From Myxococcales bacterium (GTDB lineage: Bacteria; Myxococcota_A; Polyangia; Fen-1088): 64,000 nt of DNA. A model generated the notes under the pieces. It was not told the DNA's origin. It made no database searches and saw only the letters and a list, made by a program, of their open reading frames with translations. Of the stretch, positions 34,155 to 43,259 are shown piece by piece (position 1 is the stretch's first letter; each line of letters starts with the position of its first letter). The stretch spans positions 1 to 64,000 of the forward strand of contig PLNW01000138.1 of NCBI GenBank assembly GCA_003142855.1, read 5' to 3'. The position numbers and the translations under genes are program-made.

Positions 34155-34745
34155 ATGAGATCCCCTGCCGGGAACGCCCTTGAATCCGCGCCCTTGCCAG
34201 GCTGCGTGTGCGTCCCGGACTTCGATTCGGTCTACGAGGCTCAGTTGGATTTCGTGTGGCGCACGGTGCGCCGCATGGGGGTCCGGCCAGCCGATACAGA
34301 TGATGTAGTGCAAGAGGTATTCTTCGTGGTGCACCGCCGGCTGGCCGAGTTCGAGGGCCGAGCCCAACTCAAGACCTGGGTGTTCAAGATCCTGGTACAT
34401 GTGGTGAGGCACTACTGGCGCACCCACCAGCGCAAGCCCGGAGACCAAGCCGCAGAAGATCCGGCCGAGATTCAAACCCTGGCGTCCGATCACGAAAACA
34501 GCCCCAGCGCGATGCTGGAACGGGTCGAGGCCCTGCGCGTCCTGGACGGTCTTCTGGCCCGACTCGACGAGGACAAGCGCGAGGTCTTCGTCTTGGCGGA
34601 GATCGAGCAGATGAGCGCGGCCGAGATTGCGGAGATCGTCGAGGCGAACGTGAACACGGTCTCCTCCCGTCTGCGCGCGGCCCGGCAAGAATTCGAGAAG
34701 GCTCTGTTGCGCTATCGGGCGCAGGAACTTCGGAGGCAGTCATGA
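34155..34745 (+). CDS. ECF-type RNA polymerase sigma factor
   Basis: The 196-residue protein has region 2 (FDSVYEAQLDFVWRTVRRMG, then VVQEVFFVVHRRL and LKTWVFKILVHVVRHYWRTH) and region 4 (LDEDKREVFVLAEIEQMSAA, then EIVEANVNTVSSRLRAARQE) of group 4 sigma factors. It directs RNA polymerase to a small regulon, probably including the neighbours. It overlaps the next gene by 4 bp, which places the putative regulator directly downstream. The signal sensed is unknown. Confidence 0.9.
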   Translation: MRSPAGNALESAPLPGCVCVPDFDSVYEAQLDFVWRTVRRMGVRPADTDDVVQEVFFVVHRRLAEFEGRAQLKTWVFKILVHVVRHYWRTHQRKPGDQAAEDPAEIQTLASDHENSPSAMLERVEALRVLDGLLARLDEDKREVFVLAEIEQMSAAEIAEIVEANVNTVSSRLRAARQEFEKALLRYRAQELRRQS

Positions 34746-35533
34746 ACGACCTCGGACCTGAAGCACGATCGATCTTGGAAGCGGCCCGAGGTGCCGAGGC
34801 GCCCACCCGCGCGGATCGGCAACGCATCAAGCACGCTGTGCTCTTGCGCGTGGCCACCTTGGGGGCGGTATCCACCACTGCGGGCGGGGCGGTCGCCATG
34901 TCCTTGGCTGCCAAGGTGACGGTGGCTGCGCTGACGGTGGCGGTGCTGGGCGGCGGCTCGGTTACTCTGCTGGTGAGGAAGGAGCGCGCGGCACAACCGC
35001 CGGTGGCGTCGGCGCGCGTGGCGTCCCGGACTGCGCATGTGTCGCCATCCCGGCCTGTGGCCGTGCCCGAAGCACCGGCGGTCGTGGAAGAACCGAGTGC
35101 CAAACCGGTCCTGCCCGAGGTGCGGCGTCGTGAAGTGGCGCGGCCCGAGGTGCGACCCGCGGAGCCCGTGAGCGCGCCAGTGACCGAGGTCACACCAGCG
35201 CCCGTGCCCGCACTCAATTCTCTGGATCCGGAACTGACCGTGCTCCGCCAGGCCCAGGAAGACCTGCGTGCAGGACTACCTGCCCAGGCCTTGCGCCGGC
35301 TGTCGGAATACGATCGCCGTTTCGGCAAGGGAGCACTGGAGCAGGAACGCCAAGCCCTCGCGGCCATCGCCTTGTGCCAGGTTCACCCCGGCTCCGTGGC
35401 CCAGGCCCAGGCCGAGGATTTTCTACGCGCTGCCCCCGAATCGCCGCTGGCCGAGCGCGTGCGTTCGGCGTGCAAGCGATCTGACGAGATTTCAAGAAAA
35501 TCCAACGGGATTGCGCCCGGCCGGGAACGATAG
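34742..35533 (+). CDS. Membrane-anchored partner of the ECF sigma factor
   Basis: A 263-residue protein with a short cytoplasmic N-terminus, one membrane helix (about 55-80, VSTTAGGAVAMSLAAKVTVA region), a Pro/Ala/Val-rich spacer, and a C-terminal helical domain (LRQAQEDLRAGLPAQALRRL) resembling a TPR pair. Position and topology suggest an anti-sigma or co-regulator, but there is no clear zinc-binding anti-sigma motif. Overlap with the sigma gene implies coupled translation. The protein type is frequent beside ECF genes in myxobacteria. Confidence 0.65.
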   Translation: MNDLGPEARSILEAARGAEAPTRADRQRIKHAVLLRVATLGAVSTTAGGAVAMSLAAKVTVAALTVAVLGGGSVTLLVRKERAAQPPVASARVASRTAHVSPSRPVAVPEAPAVVEEPSAKPVLPEVRRREVARPEVRPAEPVSAPVTEVTPAPVPALNSLDPELTVLRQAQEDLRAGLPAQALRRLSEYDRRFGKGALEQERQALAAIALCQVHPGSVAQAQAEDFLRAAPESPLAERVRSACKRSDEISRKSNGIAPGRER

Positions 35534-35572
35534 GGACGTAGCATTGCAAAGACGCGACCAAGGAGACCTGTC

Positions 35573-37114
35573 ATGACGAGACTAACGACGACCCCAGCGA
35601 TTTTTGGAATTCTTGTGGGCACATTGGCGGCCGCGCTTGTCGGCTGCGGCAGCAACACCGTGGCCATAGGCTTGCAGAATGTGGACGCGGCCGCATCAGG
35701 CGGGAGCAGCGGGGGCAGAAACAGTGGTGGCGTCACATCAGGGGGCGGGCTCGCAATCGCTGGAACGACAGCCAGTGGCGGGGTGAACGCGAGCGGCGGA
35801 ACGCCTGCGACTGGGGGCTCGGGAACCGGGTGTGCGCCGGACTGGACCTTGTGCTGCGGTCAGTGTCTCAGTCCACTGGCAGGTGTTTGCCAGACCCCAT
35901 GCCCGCCAGCGGGCGGTACGCTCTCGACCGGTGGCGTTCTGGGCACCGGCGGGATCCCAGGCTCTGGCACGGGTGGCGTTTTGGGGACCGGTGGGAGCAA
36001 CGACGTGTGCAGCGGAAGGTCTTCCATGTGTGTTCCCCTTTGCCAAGGTGGAGTGGCGTGTGTGTGCTACTGCCCGGACCCCTCTGGAGGTGCGGTCGGC
36101 AGCGGCGGCAGTCTGGGCACCGGCGGGACCACGGGAGCTGGAGGTGCCACTCGAACCGGCGGCACCACGGGAGCCGGAGGCAGCAAAGCGACCGGCGGCG
36201 CCACGGGAAGTGGAGGCAGCAAGGCAAGCGGCGGTACCACGGGGAGCGGCGGCACTGGAGGCAGCACGGGCAAGACCTGCGGCGGCATCGCGGGACTGCT
36301 CTGCGCGGCCGGTGAAATCTGCGACCTGGATCCAGGTACCTGCAACTTCGCCGACCAAGGGGGAACCTGCGTGGTCAAGCCCCAGGTTTGCTCCGCGCTC
36401 TATCAGCCCGTGTGCGGCTGCGACGGTAAGACCTATCCCAGCGACTGCACGCGGCTTGGCACCAGCTCTACAGGCAAGAACTACGATGGCGCGTGCGCCA
36501 CGGATGCGGGTGTCTGCCCGGCGGGGCAGATCTGGTGCCCGGGATGTACGCCTGGAACCGGTTCCTGCGGTGCTGTTTGCCCTGCCATCGCTTGTCCGGC
36601 TCCGGACGCAGGAACCTCGGCGAGCTGCAGCCAGGTGACCACCCAGACGGAATGCGACGTCCGCAGCGACTGCCACTCGGTCTTCCTTCCCGGAACGACA
36701 TGCGGGTGCTCCGCCGTTGGTTGTTGCATGCTGTTCAATCGCTGCGCCGATGGCGGCCGCGCCAATTGCACCGGCCCGGTTGCGTGTATGGCGCCGCAGC
36801 CCAATTGCGGGCCGCTCTACAACCTGTCGTACACCAACGTCTGCTTCGAGGGTTGTGTTCGCCCAAGCGAGTGCGCCGGTGTTGATGCCGGCCAGGATGC
36901 AGCGCCGAGTGGCGACGCATCCTCGCCCGCCGCGCTCTGCACCGCGACCGGCGGCCAGGTCAGTAGCGCTCTCTGTTGCAACAGCGCCACCGACTTCCCG
37001 AATTCCTGTGCGACCGGGGCCTGCGGGTGTGCTACCTCCAACAGCCACACCGTCAGCACCTGCACCTGCGCCGCTGGCTGCTTCATGCCGGGCGTCGGCT
37101 GCGTGGTCCAGTGA
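35573..37114 (+). CDS. Thr/Gly-rich lipoprotein with Kazal-like domain
   Basis: A 513-residue secreted protein with a lipoprotein signal (MTRLTTTPAIFGILVGTLAA, then LVGCGSN). Gly/Ser/Thr-rich low-complexity repeats (GGTTGAGGAT, GGSKATGGATGSGGS) occupy about residues 40-225. Then comes a cysteine-rich part with QVCSALYQPVCGCDGKTYPS, a Kazal-type protease inhibitor signature, and further Cys-rich segments to the end. Similar proteins are abundant in Myxococcota and are thought to sit on the outer surface. It follows the ECF sigma operon on the same strand. Over 30 Cys residues imply many disulphides. Confidence 0.75.
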   Translation: MTRLTTTPAIFGILVGTLAAALVGCGSNTVAIGLQNVDAAASGGSSGGRNSGGVTSGGGLAIAGTTASGGVNASGGTPATGGSGTGCAPDWTLCCGQCLSPLAGVCQTPCPPAGGTLSTGGVLGTGGIPGSGTGGVLGTGGSNDVCSGRSSMCVPLCQGGVACVCYCPDPSGGAVGSGGSLGTGGTTGAGGATRTGGTTGAGGSKATGGATGSGGSKASGGTTGSGGTGGSTGKTCGGIAGLLCAAGEICDLDPGTCNFADQGGTCVVKPQVCSALYQPVCGCDGKTYPSDCTRLGTSSTGKNYDGACATDAGVCPAGQIWCPGCTPGTGSCGAVCPAIACPAPDAGTSASCSQVTTQTECDVRSDCHSVFLPGTTCGCSAVGCCMLFNRCADGGRANCTGPVACMAPQPNCGPLYNLSYTNVCFEGCVRPSECAGVDAGQDAAPSGDASSPAALCTATGGQVSSALCCNSATDFPNSCATGACGCATSNSHTVSTCTCAAGCFMPGVGCVVQ

Positions 37115-37269
37115 ACACACGCACAGTTGGGAAGTGCCAGCAATACAAGTCGCCTTGCAATGCCCGTCCTCAAGGAGGCCGCCCGTAGCTCAGAAAACAG
37201 TGGAGCCTTGAGGCGGGCCGGCAACGGTAGCAAAATAGAACCGTAGAGCCTAAACGAAGGAGCCCAGTA
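37115..37269. other. Intergenic region with inverted repeat
   Basis: CCTCAAGG (37168-37175) and CCTTGAGG (37206-37213) form an inverted repeat around a GCCCGTAGCTCAG sequence resembling a tRNA 5' end, but no tRNA can be folded. No T-run follows, so it is not a clear terminator. Confidence 0.35.
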
Positions 37270-38765
37270 ATGACTAGACTAGCGACGACAGCAGCGATTC
37301 TTGGGATGTTCATGGCCGGCATGGTCCTGGGGACTGCTGGCTGCAACAGCGATCACTCGGGGCTCGGCATTCCGAATCTGGATGCGCAGGCCGCTCGTCG
37401 GGACGCGGCTGCGGGCAACGGTGGTGCCGGCGGAGCGGGCCACGATGCTCCGGCCGCTGGGAGCGGAGGCAACGGGGGCGTCACCGAGAGCGGCGGCGTT
37501 ACGGTCACGGGTGGATCGTCGCAAGCTGAGGCCGGAGCCGGCGGTTCCACGCCAAGCGGGGGCGCAGTTGGCGGTGTCACGCAAGTCGGCGGTTCCGCGC
37601 CGAAAGGTGGCACTACGGGAGCTGGCGGTGCTACGCAGACCGGCGGTTCCACGCCAAAGGGTGGCACCACGGCCGTGGGAGGCAGCGGGGGAAGTGCCGG
37701 CGTCACGGTGTCTGGCGGTACACGAATCGGAGGCACGACCGCAGCCAGCGGTACCCCGCGAACCGGAGGCACCACTGGCGCTCTAGCGGCGGCACGCGAA
37801 CCGGGGGCACCGCGGGATCTGGCGGTAGCACGCCAAGCGGGGGCACCACGGGAATGGGTGGAACCAGCGGCCGGATGTGTGGCGCCGGCCTCAAGAGCTG
37901 CATGGCCAACGAATTCTGCGAGACGCCGACTGGGGTCTGCGATTCTACTGATGCGACTGGAACCTGCGTGGCCGTTAGCTCAGGGATCTGCGGCGATGTT
38001 TACCTTCCTGTGTGCGGCTGCGACGGGAGGACCTATTCCAACGACTGCGAGCGCCAGGTTGCCCGCGTGAGCAAGCGATCCGACGGAGCGTGCCCGGACG
38101 CGGGGGTTGGCGGCAGCGGCGGCCGCACAGGAACGGGCGGCAGCGGCGGCAGCACCGCAACTGGCGGCCGAACGGCAACCGGCGGCACGTCGACCGGCGG
38201 CACCAGCACGGGCGGCGTCGGCGGATCGTCGGGCGGACACCCGGAGTGCGTGACCGCCGATGATTGTCAGCTTTTTTCGGACTGCTGCAGCTGCGTACCC
38301 ATCCCGGTGGGCACGACGATGGTTTCCTGCATGATTGCGTGCCTTCAGAGCGCTTGCGCCGCTCGCCAGATTCAGGCCAGCGAAGTCGCGTGCATCGCCG
38401 GTCGCTGCACATTCAGTCGGGCTTGCAAACCAGCTGGGGGCATTTGCCCAATCGCTACTCCTACTCCCCTGTGTTCGGCTGGGCAGGCTCCCCTGTTCGT
38501 CGGAAACTGCCCTGCCGGGGGTTGTGCGAAGGTGGAGGATTGCTCGGAGGTTAGTTCGTGTGACGCGTGCACCGGAACGTCTGCAGCGCCTACCGGGCTG
38601 CTTTGCGCGACCTTCCAGACCCTGCCGCCCTCATACCACTGCGTCTCCACGCCGCAAGCCTGCGTCGGGAACCCGACCTGCTCCTGCATGGGGATCTGCA
38701 GTGGAGACTTGTCGTGCGTGGTGCCGGACAGCACCACGCTCACGTGCCAGTGCCCGAACTGCTGA
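37270..38765 (+). pseudogene. Second Thr/Gly-rich Kazal lipoprotein, frameshifted
   Basis: A paralogue of the preceding gene, starting MTRLATTAAILGMFMAGMVL then TAGCN. It carries the same GGTTGAGG-type repeats, then changes frame near 37780: the first frame runs on as non-repetitive text to 38070, while the repeats, the Kazal-like DVYLPVCGCDGRTYSNDCER and a Cys-rich tail ending TCQCPNC continue in another frame to 38765. One missing base (or two extra) near 37780 explains this. It may be a true inactivation, a sequencing error, or an expression switch in the repeat tract. Confidence 0.65.
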
Positions 38766-38782
38766 CCGCGTGACGATTGGAA

Positions 38783-38880
38783 GGGCGACCGCAGGTCGCC
38801 CCTACGGATATGGGTTCGGTCGGGTAGGGGCGACCTGCGGTCGCCCCGCGCAACCGACGAAGGGCGACCTGCGGTCGCCG
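38783..38880. repeat. Three GGGCGACC palindromes (REP-like cluster)
   Basis: Copies at 38783-38801 (loop GCA), 38828-38846 and 38862-38880 (last base changed) are 19-bp inverted repeats, two in one orientation and one in the other, spaced about 45 and 34 bp apart. They fill the intergenic gap between the convergent frameshifted lipoprotein gene and the next gene, and could act as a bidirectional terminator. Confidence 0.8.
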
Positions 38881-39675
38881 CTACGGATCTTTCACCGGCC
38901 AGGCGCGCAAGCGCACCTTGCCGTCGTCGACTGCGATCTCCAGGCGCACGCGCGAGCAGTTGTTGGCCGAGAGGATCTGGGGAAGCTGTTTGGCCAGGCG
39001 TTGGCGCAGCTTGCTCAGGCTGGGCGGCGGTTCCGCCGTTCCCACCTGCTTGTGTGCATCGGAATAGCGGCGGTAGGCGTCCTGCATGTCAGCCTCTGAA
39101 AGCCCGGGCAGAGGCAGGGGCGGTGGCTCGGTCGTCGCCTGCCGGGTGGATCCTTCTGCCTGGGCCGGGGATCCGGGGTCTTGAGCCGGGGCTGCACCCT
39201 TTGCCCCGGCCTTGAGCTGGGCCGCGGCGGCGCGCCTTTCTTGCGTCGCCTGCTGATGGGCCACGAAGGCCTTGGCTCGTGAGGCCGGGATGCCCATGGC
39301 CAGCGCCTCTTCCAAGGTGACGGCCGAAGTGCCCTTGCTCGCCATGTGGCGCTTCGCCTTGGCCAGATCGCGGCTGAAGGTTCCCGCCTCGATTTCGCGC
39401 ATGGTGCGGTTCCAGTAGGTGATGAGCAGCACCCAGCGCTGGGTCAGGGCCTGATAGCGAAAACGCAGCGAGGAGTTGCTGATGGTCACCTGCTGCATCT
39501 CGAGGATCTGGCGGTTGATGTCGCGACGGAGGACCTCGGGCGGCGAGCGTTCGATCCCCATGAAGAAGGACTCGTACAGCCCGCGCATGCGCTCCAGCTT
39601 CCGCTCCATCTCCTCAATCCGCGCTTCGATCCCCTCGCGGGACGTGTCGAAGGTGGCAACGGGGGCCTTTTTCAC
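38881..39675 (-). CDS. Coiled-coil protein with MXAN_5187-like C-terminal domain
   Basis: This 264-residue protein has an N-terminal coiled coil (GIEARIEEMERKLERMRGLY), a helical middle with QQVTISNSSLRFRYQALTQR, a Pro/Ala/Gln-rich linker, and a C-terminal 70 residues, AYRRYSDAHKQVGTAE then KQLPQILSANNCSRVRLEIA, resembling the MXAN_5187 C-terminal domain found in Myxococcota. The function of that domain is not established. The gene is divergent from rseP. Its 3' end abuts the REP cluster. Confidence 0.65.
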   Translation of the reverse strand: MKKAPVATFDTSREGIEARIEEMERKLERMRGLYESFFMGIERSPPEVLRRDINRQILEMQQVTISNSSLRFRYQALTQRWVLLITYWNRTMREIEAGTFSRDLAKAKRHMASKGTSAVTLEEALAMGIPASRAKAFVAHQQATQERRAAAAQLKAGAKGAAPAQDPGSPAQAEGSTRQATTEPPPLPLPGLSEADMQDAYRRYSDAHKQVGTAEPPPSLSKLRQRLAKQLPQILSANNCSRVRLEIAVDDGKVRLRAWPVKDP

Positions 39676-39801
39676 AGAAGAAGCTTATCCCCGCGGCCCG
39701 GCGGGATCTACATCGGCGCGCGTGCGTGCTAAGAGACAGTTGTTCAAGGCCGTCGGCATGGCCGGGCGCAACACAGCAATGACTACCGGGAAGACAAGCG
39801 A

Positions 39802-41463
39802 ATGACACTCGCGCTGTGGACGGCAGCCGTGGTGGCGTTGCTCGGCGTGCTGGTTCTGGCCCATGAGCTGGGGCACTTTCTGGTGGCCAAGCTGTTCGGG
39901 GTCAAGGTGCTGCGTTTCTCGCTGGGCTTCGGGCCCAAGCTGTTTAGCTTCACCGCCGGCGCCACAGAGTATCGTCTCTCGCTTTTTCCCTTGGGCGGCT
40001 ACGTGCGCCTGGTCGGTGAAGAAGCAGGCGAGCCGGTCGCTGACAAGGATCGCGAGCGCGCGATGTGCAGCAAGCCGCTGTGGCAGCGCTTCGCCATCGT
40101 GATGGCCGGGCCGCTGTTCAATTTGATCCTGCCCATCGGCATCTACTTTGTGCACTACCTGGGTCAGCGCACACTGCTGCCGCCCACCCTGGGCACGGTC
40201 ATTGCAGGACTGCCGGCCTCCAATGCCGGGTTGATGCCTGGCGATCGCGTGGAGACTGTGGACGGGCGCTACCTCCGCTACTGGGAGGAGTTGGACGAGG
40301 CGATCAGCGCCGCGCCGGGCAGGACCCTGCGCTTCGGCATCCGCCGCGGCATCGAGGCCGAGGAGCGCGACGTGACGCCGGCACGATGGGAGCGGCGGGG
40401 TCCGCTCAATATGAAGGAGATCGTGGGCTGGATCGGGGTGTCGCCGCGTTTCCAGCTTCCCGAGGTGGGCATCATCGATCTGACCTCGCCGGCGGCCCAG
40501 GCCGGGCTACGAACCTTCGATTACATCACGTCGGTCAATGGCACGCCGGTGGCGCACTGGAGCGAGTTCGAGCGCGCGGTGGCACGCGCGGGTGCCTCGC
40601 CCCTGCGCCTCTCCTACCTACGCGGAACGCATTCGGCGCTGCCCTTCGTGCATGTCGAGATCCAGGAACCGGGAACCGCGGTGATCATTCCCCAACCTGT
40701 GATCGATCCCGTGCGCGGGCGGCGTTACGACACCGGCATCCAGGCCTCGGAGCTGTTCGTCTATTCGGTCGAGCCAGGCAGCCCCGCGGATCGCATCGGG
40801 CTGCGGCGCGGGGATCAGGCGTTGGAGCTTGATGGCGAGCCGCTGTTGCACTGGAACCTCTTGCGCCAGCGGCTGGCGCAAGAACCCCAACGCGAGTTCA
40901 AGCTGACCTGGGTTTCGCCCGGGGGAGCGCGCCACCAGGCCACCTTCAAGCAGGAGGCGCGCTCAGAACTGGACGCCTATCACCAGGAAGAACAGCGCCT
41001 GGTTTTCGGCGCCACCAACCGTTCTGCGTGGAAGACCGCGGACCCGGTGCCCATTCGCAATCGCTTCTTCTATGCCGTGGGGCACGCCTTCGAGCGCACC
41101 GGCGAGATCGTGGTCTTCACCGCCAAGGGTTTTTTCCAAATCATTCGCGGCGAGATGTCTCCCGAGGCGTTGGGCGGACCTCTGGCCATCGGCTACGCGG
41201 CGGGCGTGGCGGCTGAACAGGGCCTGGCCCAATACTTGTGGCTGATGGCTCTTCTCTCCATCAACATCGGCCTGCTTAACTTCTTGCCCATCCCCATTCT
41301 CGACGGCGGTCGATTGATGTTCATGACCATCGAACTTTTCAAGCGGCGACCGCCCTCGGTGCGTGCGCGCGCGGTGGCTTCCTACGTGGGCATCGTGTTG
41401 GTGGTGGGGCTGGTGGCTCTTGCGCTCAAGAACGACGTGGTTCGCTTTCTGCTGCCGCGCTGA
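39802..41463 (+). CDS. rseP: RseP-family site-2 zinc metalloprotease
   Basis: A 553-residue intramembrane protease. LAHELGHFLVAKLFGVKVLR carries the HExxH zinc motif near residue 22, and NFLPIPILDGGRLMF carries the LDG motif near residue 490. Between lie two PDZ domains (about 120-220 and 290-370: GLMPGDRVETVDGRYLRYWE and DRIGLRRGDQALELDGEPLL) in the periplasm. RseP cleaves anti-sigma factors or signal peptides within the membrane. It is longer than the E. coli enzyme because of an extended second loop. It is followed by tsaB after 6 bp. Confidence 0.92.
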   Translation: MTLALWTAAVVALLGVLVLAHELGHFLVAKLFGVKVLRFSLGFGPKLFSFTAGATEYRLSLFPLGGYVRLVGEEAGEPVADKDRERAMCSKPLWQRFAIVMAGPLFNLILPIGIYFVHYLGQRTLLPPTLGTVIAGLPASNAGLMPGDRVETVDGRYLRYWEELDEAISAAPGRTLRFGIRRGIEAEERDVTPARWERRGPLNMKEIVGWIGVSPRFQLPEVGIIDLTSPAAQAGLRTFDYITSVNGTPVAHWSEFERAVARAGASPLRLSYLRGTHSALPFVHVEIQEPGTAVIIPQPVIDPVRGRRYDTGIQASELFVYSVEPGSPADRIGLRRGDQALELDGEPLLHWNLLRQRLAQEPQREFKLTWVSPGGARHQATFKQEARSELDAYHQEEQRLVFGATNRSAWKTADPVPIRNRFFYAVGHAFERTGEIVVFTAKGFFQIIRGEMSPEALGGPLAIGYAAGVAAEQGLAQYLWLMALLSINIGLLNFLPIPILDGGRLMFMTIELFKRRPPSVRARAVASYVGIVLVVGLVALALKNDVVRFLLPR

Positions 41464-41469
41464 CAACCC

Positions 41470-42276
41470 ATGCGCCCGATGCTCGCCTTCGACACTTCGA
41501 CCCCCTGCGCGCGGGTGGCGGTGCTTTCGTCCGAGGGAGACTGCCTGGCCACGGCCGAAAAAGTGGCCGCCCGCCATTCGTCGAATCTGCTGCGTCTGTG
41601 CGACGAAGTTCTGTGCGCGACGGGCACGACCGTGGCCGGCCTGGCCGCCATCGCGTGCGGGGCCGGCCCGGGCAGCTTCACCGGACTGCGCGTGGGCCTG
41701 GCCGTGGCCAAGGGCTTGGCTCTGGCCGACAGGATTCCGCTGGTGCTGGTCTCGTCACTCGATGCCCTGGCTGAGGATTTGGCCGAGGCTCTTACATGGG
41801 AACCCCCAAAGGGTTCCCAAACCCTCCCGCGATGGTGCGCCGCCGGCGAAGCCGGCGGGCTCCCCACGCGGCTCGTCGAGAGTTTCGTCCTGCCCTGCAT
41901 CGATGCGGGCAAGGGACAAGTGTATGGCCGTCTCTATCGCGTGGCCGGTGGAGCGGCAGAGCCCATCGGCACCGACGAGCTTGTGCTGCTGCCCGAAGAT
42001 CTCTGCCGATTGGTGCAGGAGCAGGCCGCGGGTGGCGCGGTCGCGGCCGGCGGCAACGGGGTGGATCGCTACCAGGAAATCTTTCGCGCGCAGCTCGGCG
42101 TGAAGGCCGTGCGCTTCCAGGTCGCAGGTCCCAGCGCTCTGGCCGTGGGCCGGCTGGCTCGCGCGCGCCTGGCCCGCGGCGAGCACGACGATCTAGAAAC
42201 CAGCGTGCCCCGCTACGGCCGTCTGCCTGACATCACCAAGCCGAGGCAGCCTCACGTTCGCAACCAAAGCGTCTGA
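41470..42276 (+). CDS. tsaB: TsaB, tRNA t6A modification protein, with repeat insertion
   Basis: The 268-residue protein starts MRPMLAFDTSTPCARVAVLS and has GLAAIACGAGPGSFTGLRVG and ESFVLPCIDAGKGQVYGRLY, all standard for TsaB, the scaffold subunit of the TsaD/E/B complex making t6A on ANN-decoding tRNAs. Residues about 110-134 (WEPPKGSQTLPRWCAAGEAG) are absent from the family and come from a 75-bp dispersed repeat inserted in frame. The last codons and stop also overlap a CTCTGTG-type repeat. TsaB is essential in most bacteria, so the insertion must be tolerated if this is the only copy. Confidence 0.88.
   Translation: MRPMLAFDTSTPCARVAVLSSEGDCLATAEKVAARHSSNLLRLCDEVLCATGTTVAGLAAIACGAGPGSFTGLRVGLAVAKGLALADRIPLVLVSSLDALAEDLAEALTWEPPKGSQTLPRWCAAGEAGGLPTRLVESFVLPCIDAGKGQVYGRLYRVAGGAAEPIGTDELVLLPEDLCRLVQEQAAGGAVAAGGNGVDRYQEIFRAQLGVKAVRFQVAGPSALAVGRLARARLARGEHDDLETSVPRYGRLPDITKPRQPHVRNQSV
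41796..41870 (+). repeat. 75-bp dispersed palindromic element inside tsaB
   Basis: The unit starts ATGGGAACCCCCAAAGGGTT and ends with a GCCGGCGAAGCCGGC hairpin and CTCCCCACGCG. A copy of nearly the same sequence in reverse orientation lies in the intergenic region at 54423-54496. Two internal hairpins are visible. Its length is a multiple of three here, so it adds 25 residues to the protein. Confidence 0.85.
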
Positions 42277-42350
42277 GGTGATTCATCTCGTCGACCACTC
42301 GCCGCCGAGAACACAAAGGTGAGAGGGGAGGCCACAGAGTCGGAGAAGAC
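42248..42350 (+). repeat. Dispersed CTCTGTG-type repeat overlapping the tsaB stop (copy C)
   Basis: On the minus strand this reads ACTCTGTGGCCTCCCCTCTC, then TTCTCGGCGG and GACGAGATGAATCACCTCAG, matching copy D (45522-45620) over about 90 bp. The outer end overlaps the last tsaB codons and stop. The remaining 42351-42536 shows no gene. Confidence 0.7.
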
Positions 42351-42536
42351 GGAATGGCGTTCGGGCCTTCCCTTGACTATCTGGGAGAGCATCGACAGCT
42401 ACTCATCTGCCAAGGCCGCCAATCGAAAAAGAGAGCAGCGGGCTTTGGCCCTGTCACCCCTCATCGTCCGAGCCCAGGGCACAGGCTCTTGGTCAGTCGC
42501 CGGATTGCTGGTTTCCGGACGGTTTTGACCAACCAT

Positions 42537-43259
42537 TCACGCCTTCCACCAGTGGAAGGTGTAGAGCGCATGGTCGAGCACGAGGCCGGCGCGGGTCCAG
42601 ACTTTCTGGGGCGCCAGGTTCGCGAGCTGGGTGGAAACCAACACCTCGCTGGCGCCTTGCACACGCGCGCGGCATCCGATCTCGCGGAACAAGGCCGCGT
42701 AGATGCCCCTGCGTTGGAATTCGGGCGCCACGCCGTTGAGCACGATCTCCCAGGTTTTCGCGTCGAGCTTTCTCGCCGTGAGGAAGCCCGACAGACGTCC
42801 ATCGGTTTCGGACACCAGTACGACCGACGCAGCGTCGGCCAAGGCTGAACTGGCCCACTCGACGTATCCTTCGGTGGCAGCGATCGGATCCAGACGAGGA
42901 TCGGCGTGGTAGTGCCCGAAGAAACCGGCAAACGAGGCGCGCGCAGTGGCTTGCAAGGATTCGCGGTCCGCTTCCTGACAAAGGCGAACGGAAGGGGAGG
43001 GAGCCGCCGACAACACGAATCCGCTGGTCGGGCCGCGATAGTACACCAGCGTGTCGGTGAGGAAGGCCCCGGAGCGTTCCAGCGCCTGCGCGGCCGCAAC
43101 GGCCTCGACCGGACAGCGGACGATGAGCAGATCGAGATCGGTCGAACGCGCGAACTGCAGCAGGTCCGCGGCGGCCTCGACATTGTCTGCGCGCCCGCGA
43201 AAAACCCGGATTGCGAAACGCTGGCTGTCGAGCGCAGAATACGCGGCCGGCTCAATCAT
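42537..43259 (-). CDS. GNAT acetyltransferase, WecD-like
   Basis: A 240-residue protein with a C-terminal GNAT fold (VLVSETDGRLSGFLTARKLD, WEIVLNGVAPEFQRRGIYAA for acetyl-CoA binding) and an N-terminal segment resembling that of TDP-4-amino-sugar acetyltransferases. It overlaps the preceding glycosyltransferase gene by 8 bp. With the WecE-like aminotransferase two genes upstream, it probably acetylates dTDP-4-amino-4,6-dideoxygalactose to the Fuc4NAc donor. The substrate is inferred from context, not from active-site residues. Start 43259 (MIEPAAYSAL) is set by the overlap. Confidence 0.75.
   Translation of the reverse strand: MIEPAAYSALDSQRFAIRVFRGRADNVEAAADLLQFARSTDLDLLIVRCPVEAVAAAQALERSGAFLTDTLVYYRGPTSGFVLSAAPSPSVRLCQEADRESLQATARASFAGFFGHYHADPRLDPIAATEGYVEWASSALADAASVVLVSETDGRLSGFLTARKLDAKTWEIVLNGVAPEFQRRGIYAALFREIGCRARVQGASEVLVSTQLANLAPQKVWTRAGLVLDHALYTFHWWKA

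Noticed and set aside
37176-37210. GCCCGTAGCTCAG, like the 5' end of a tRNA
   Set aside because: No anticodon arm, T-arm or acceptor pairing can be drawn from the following bases.
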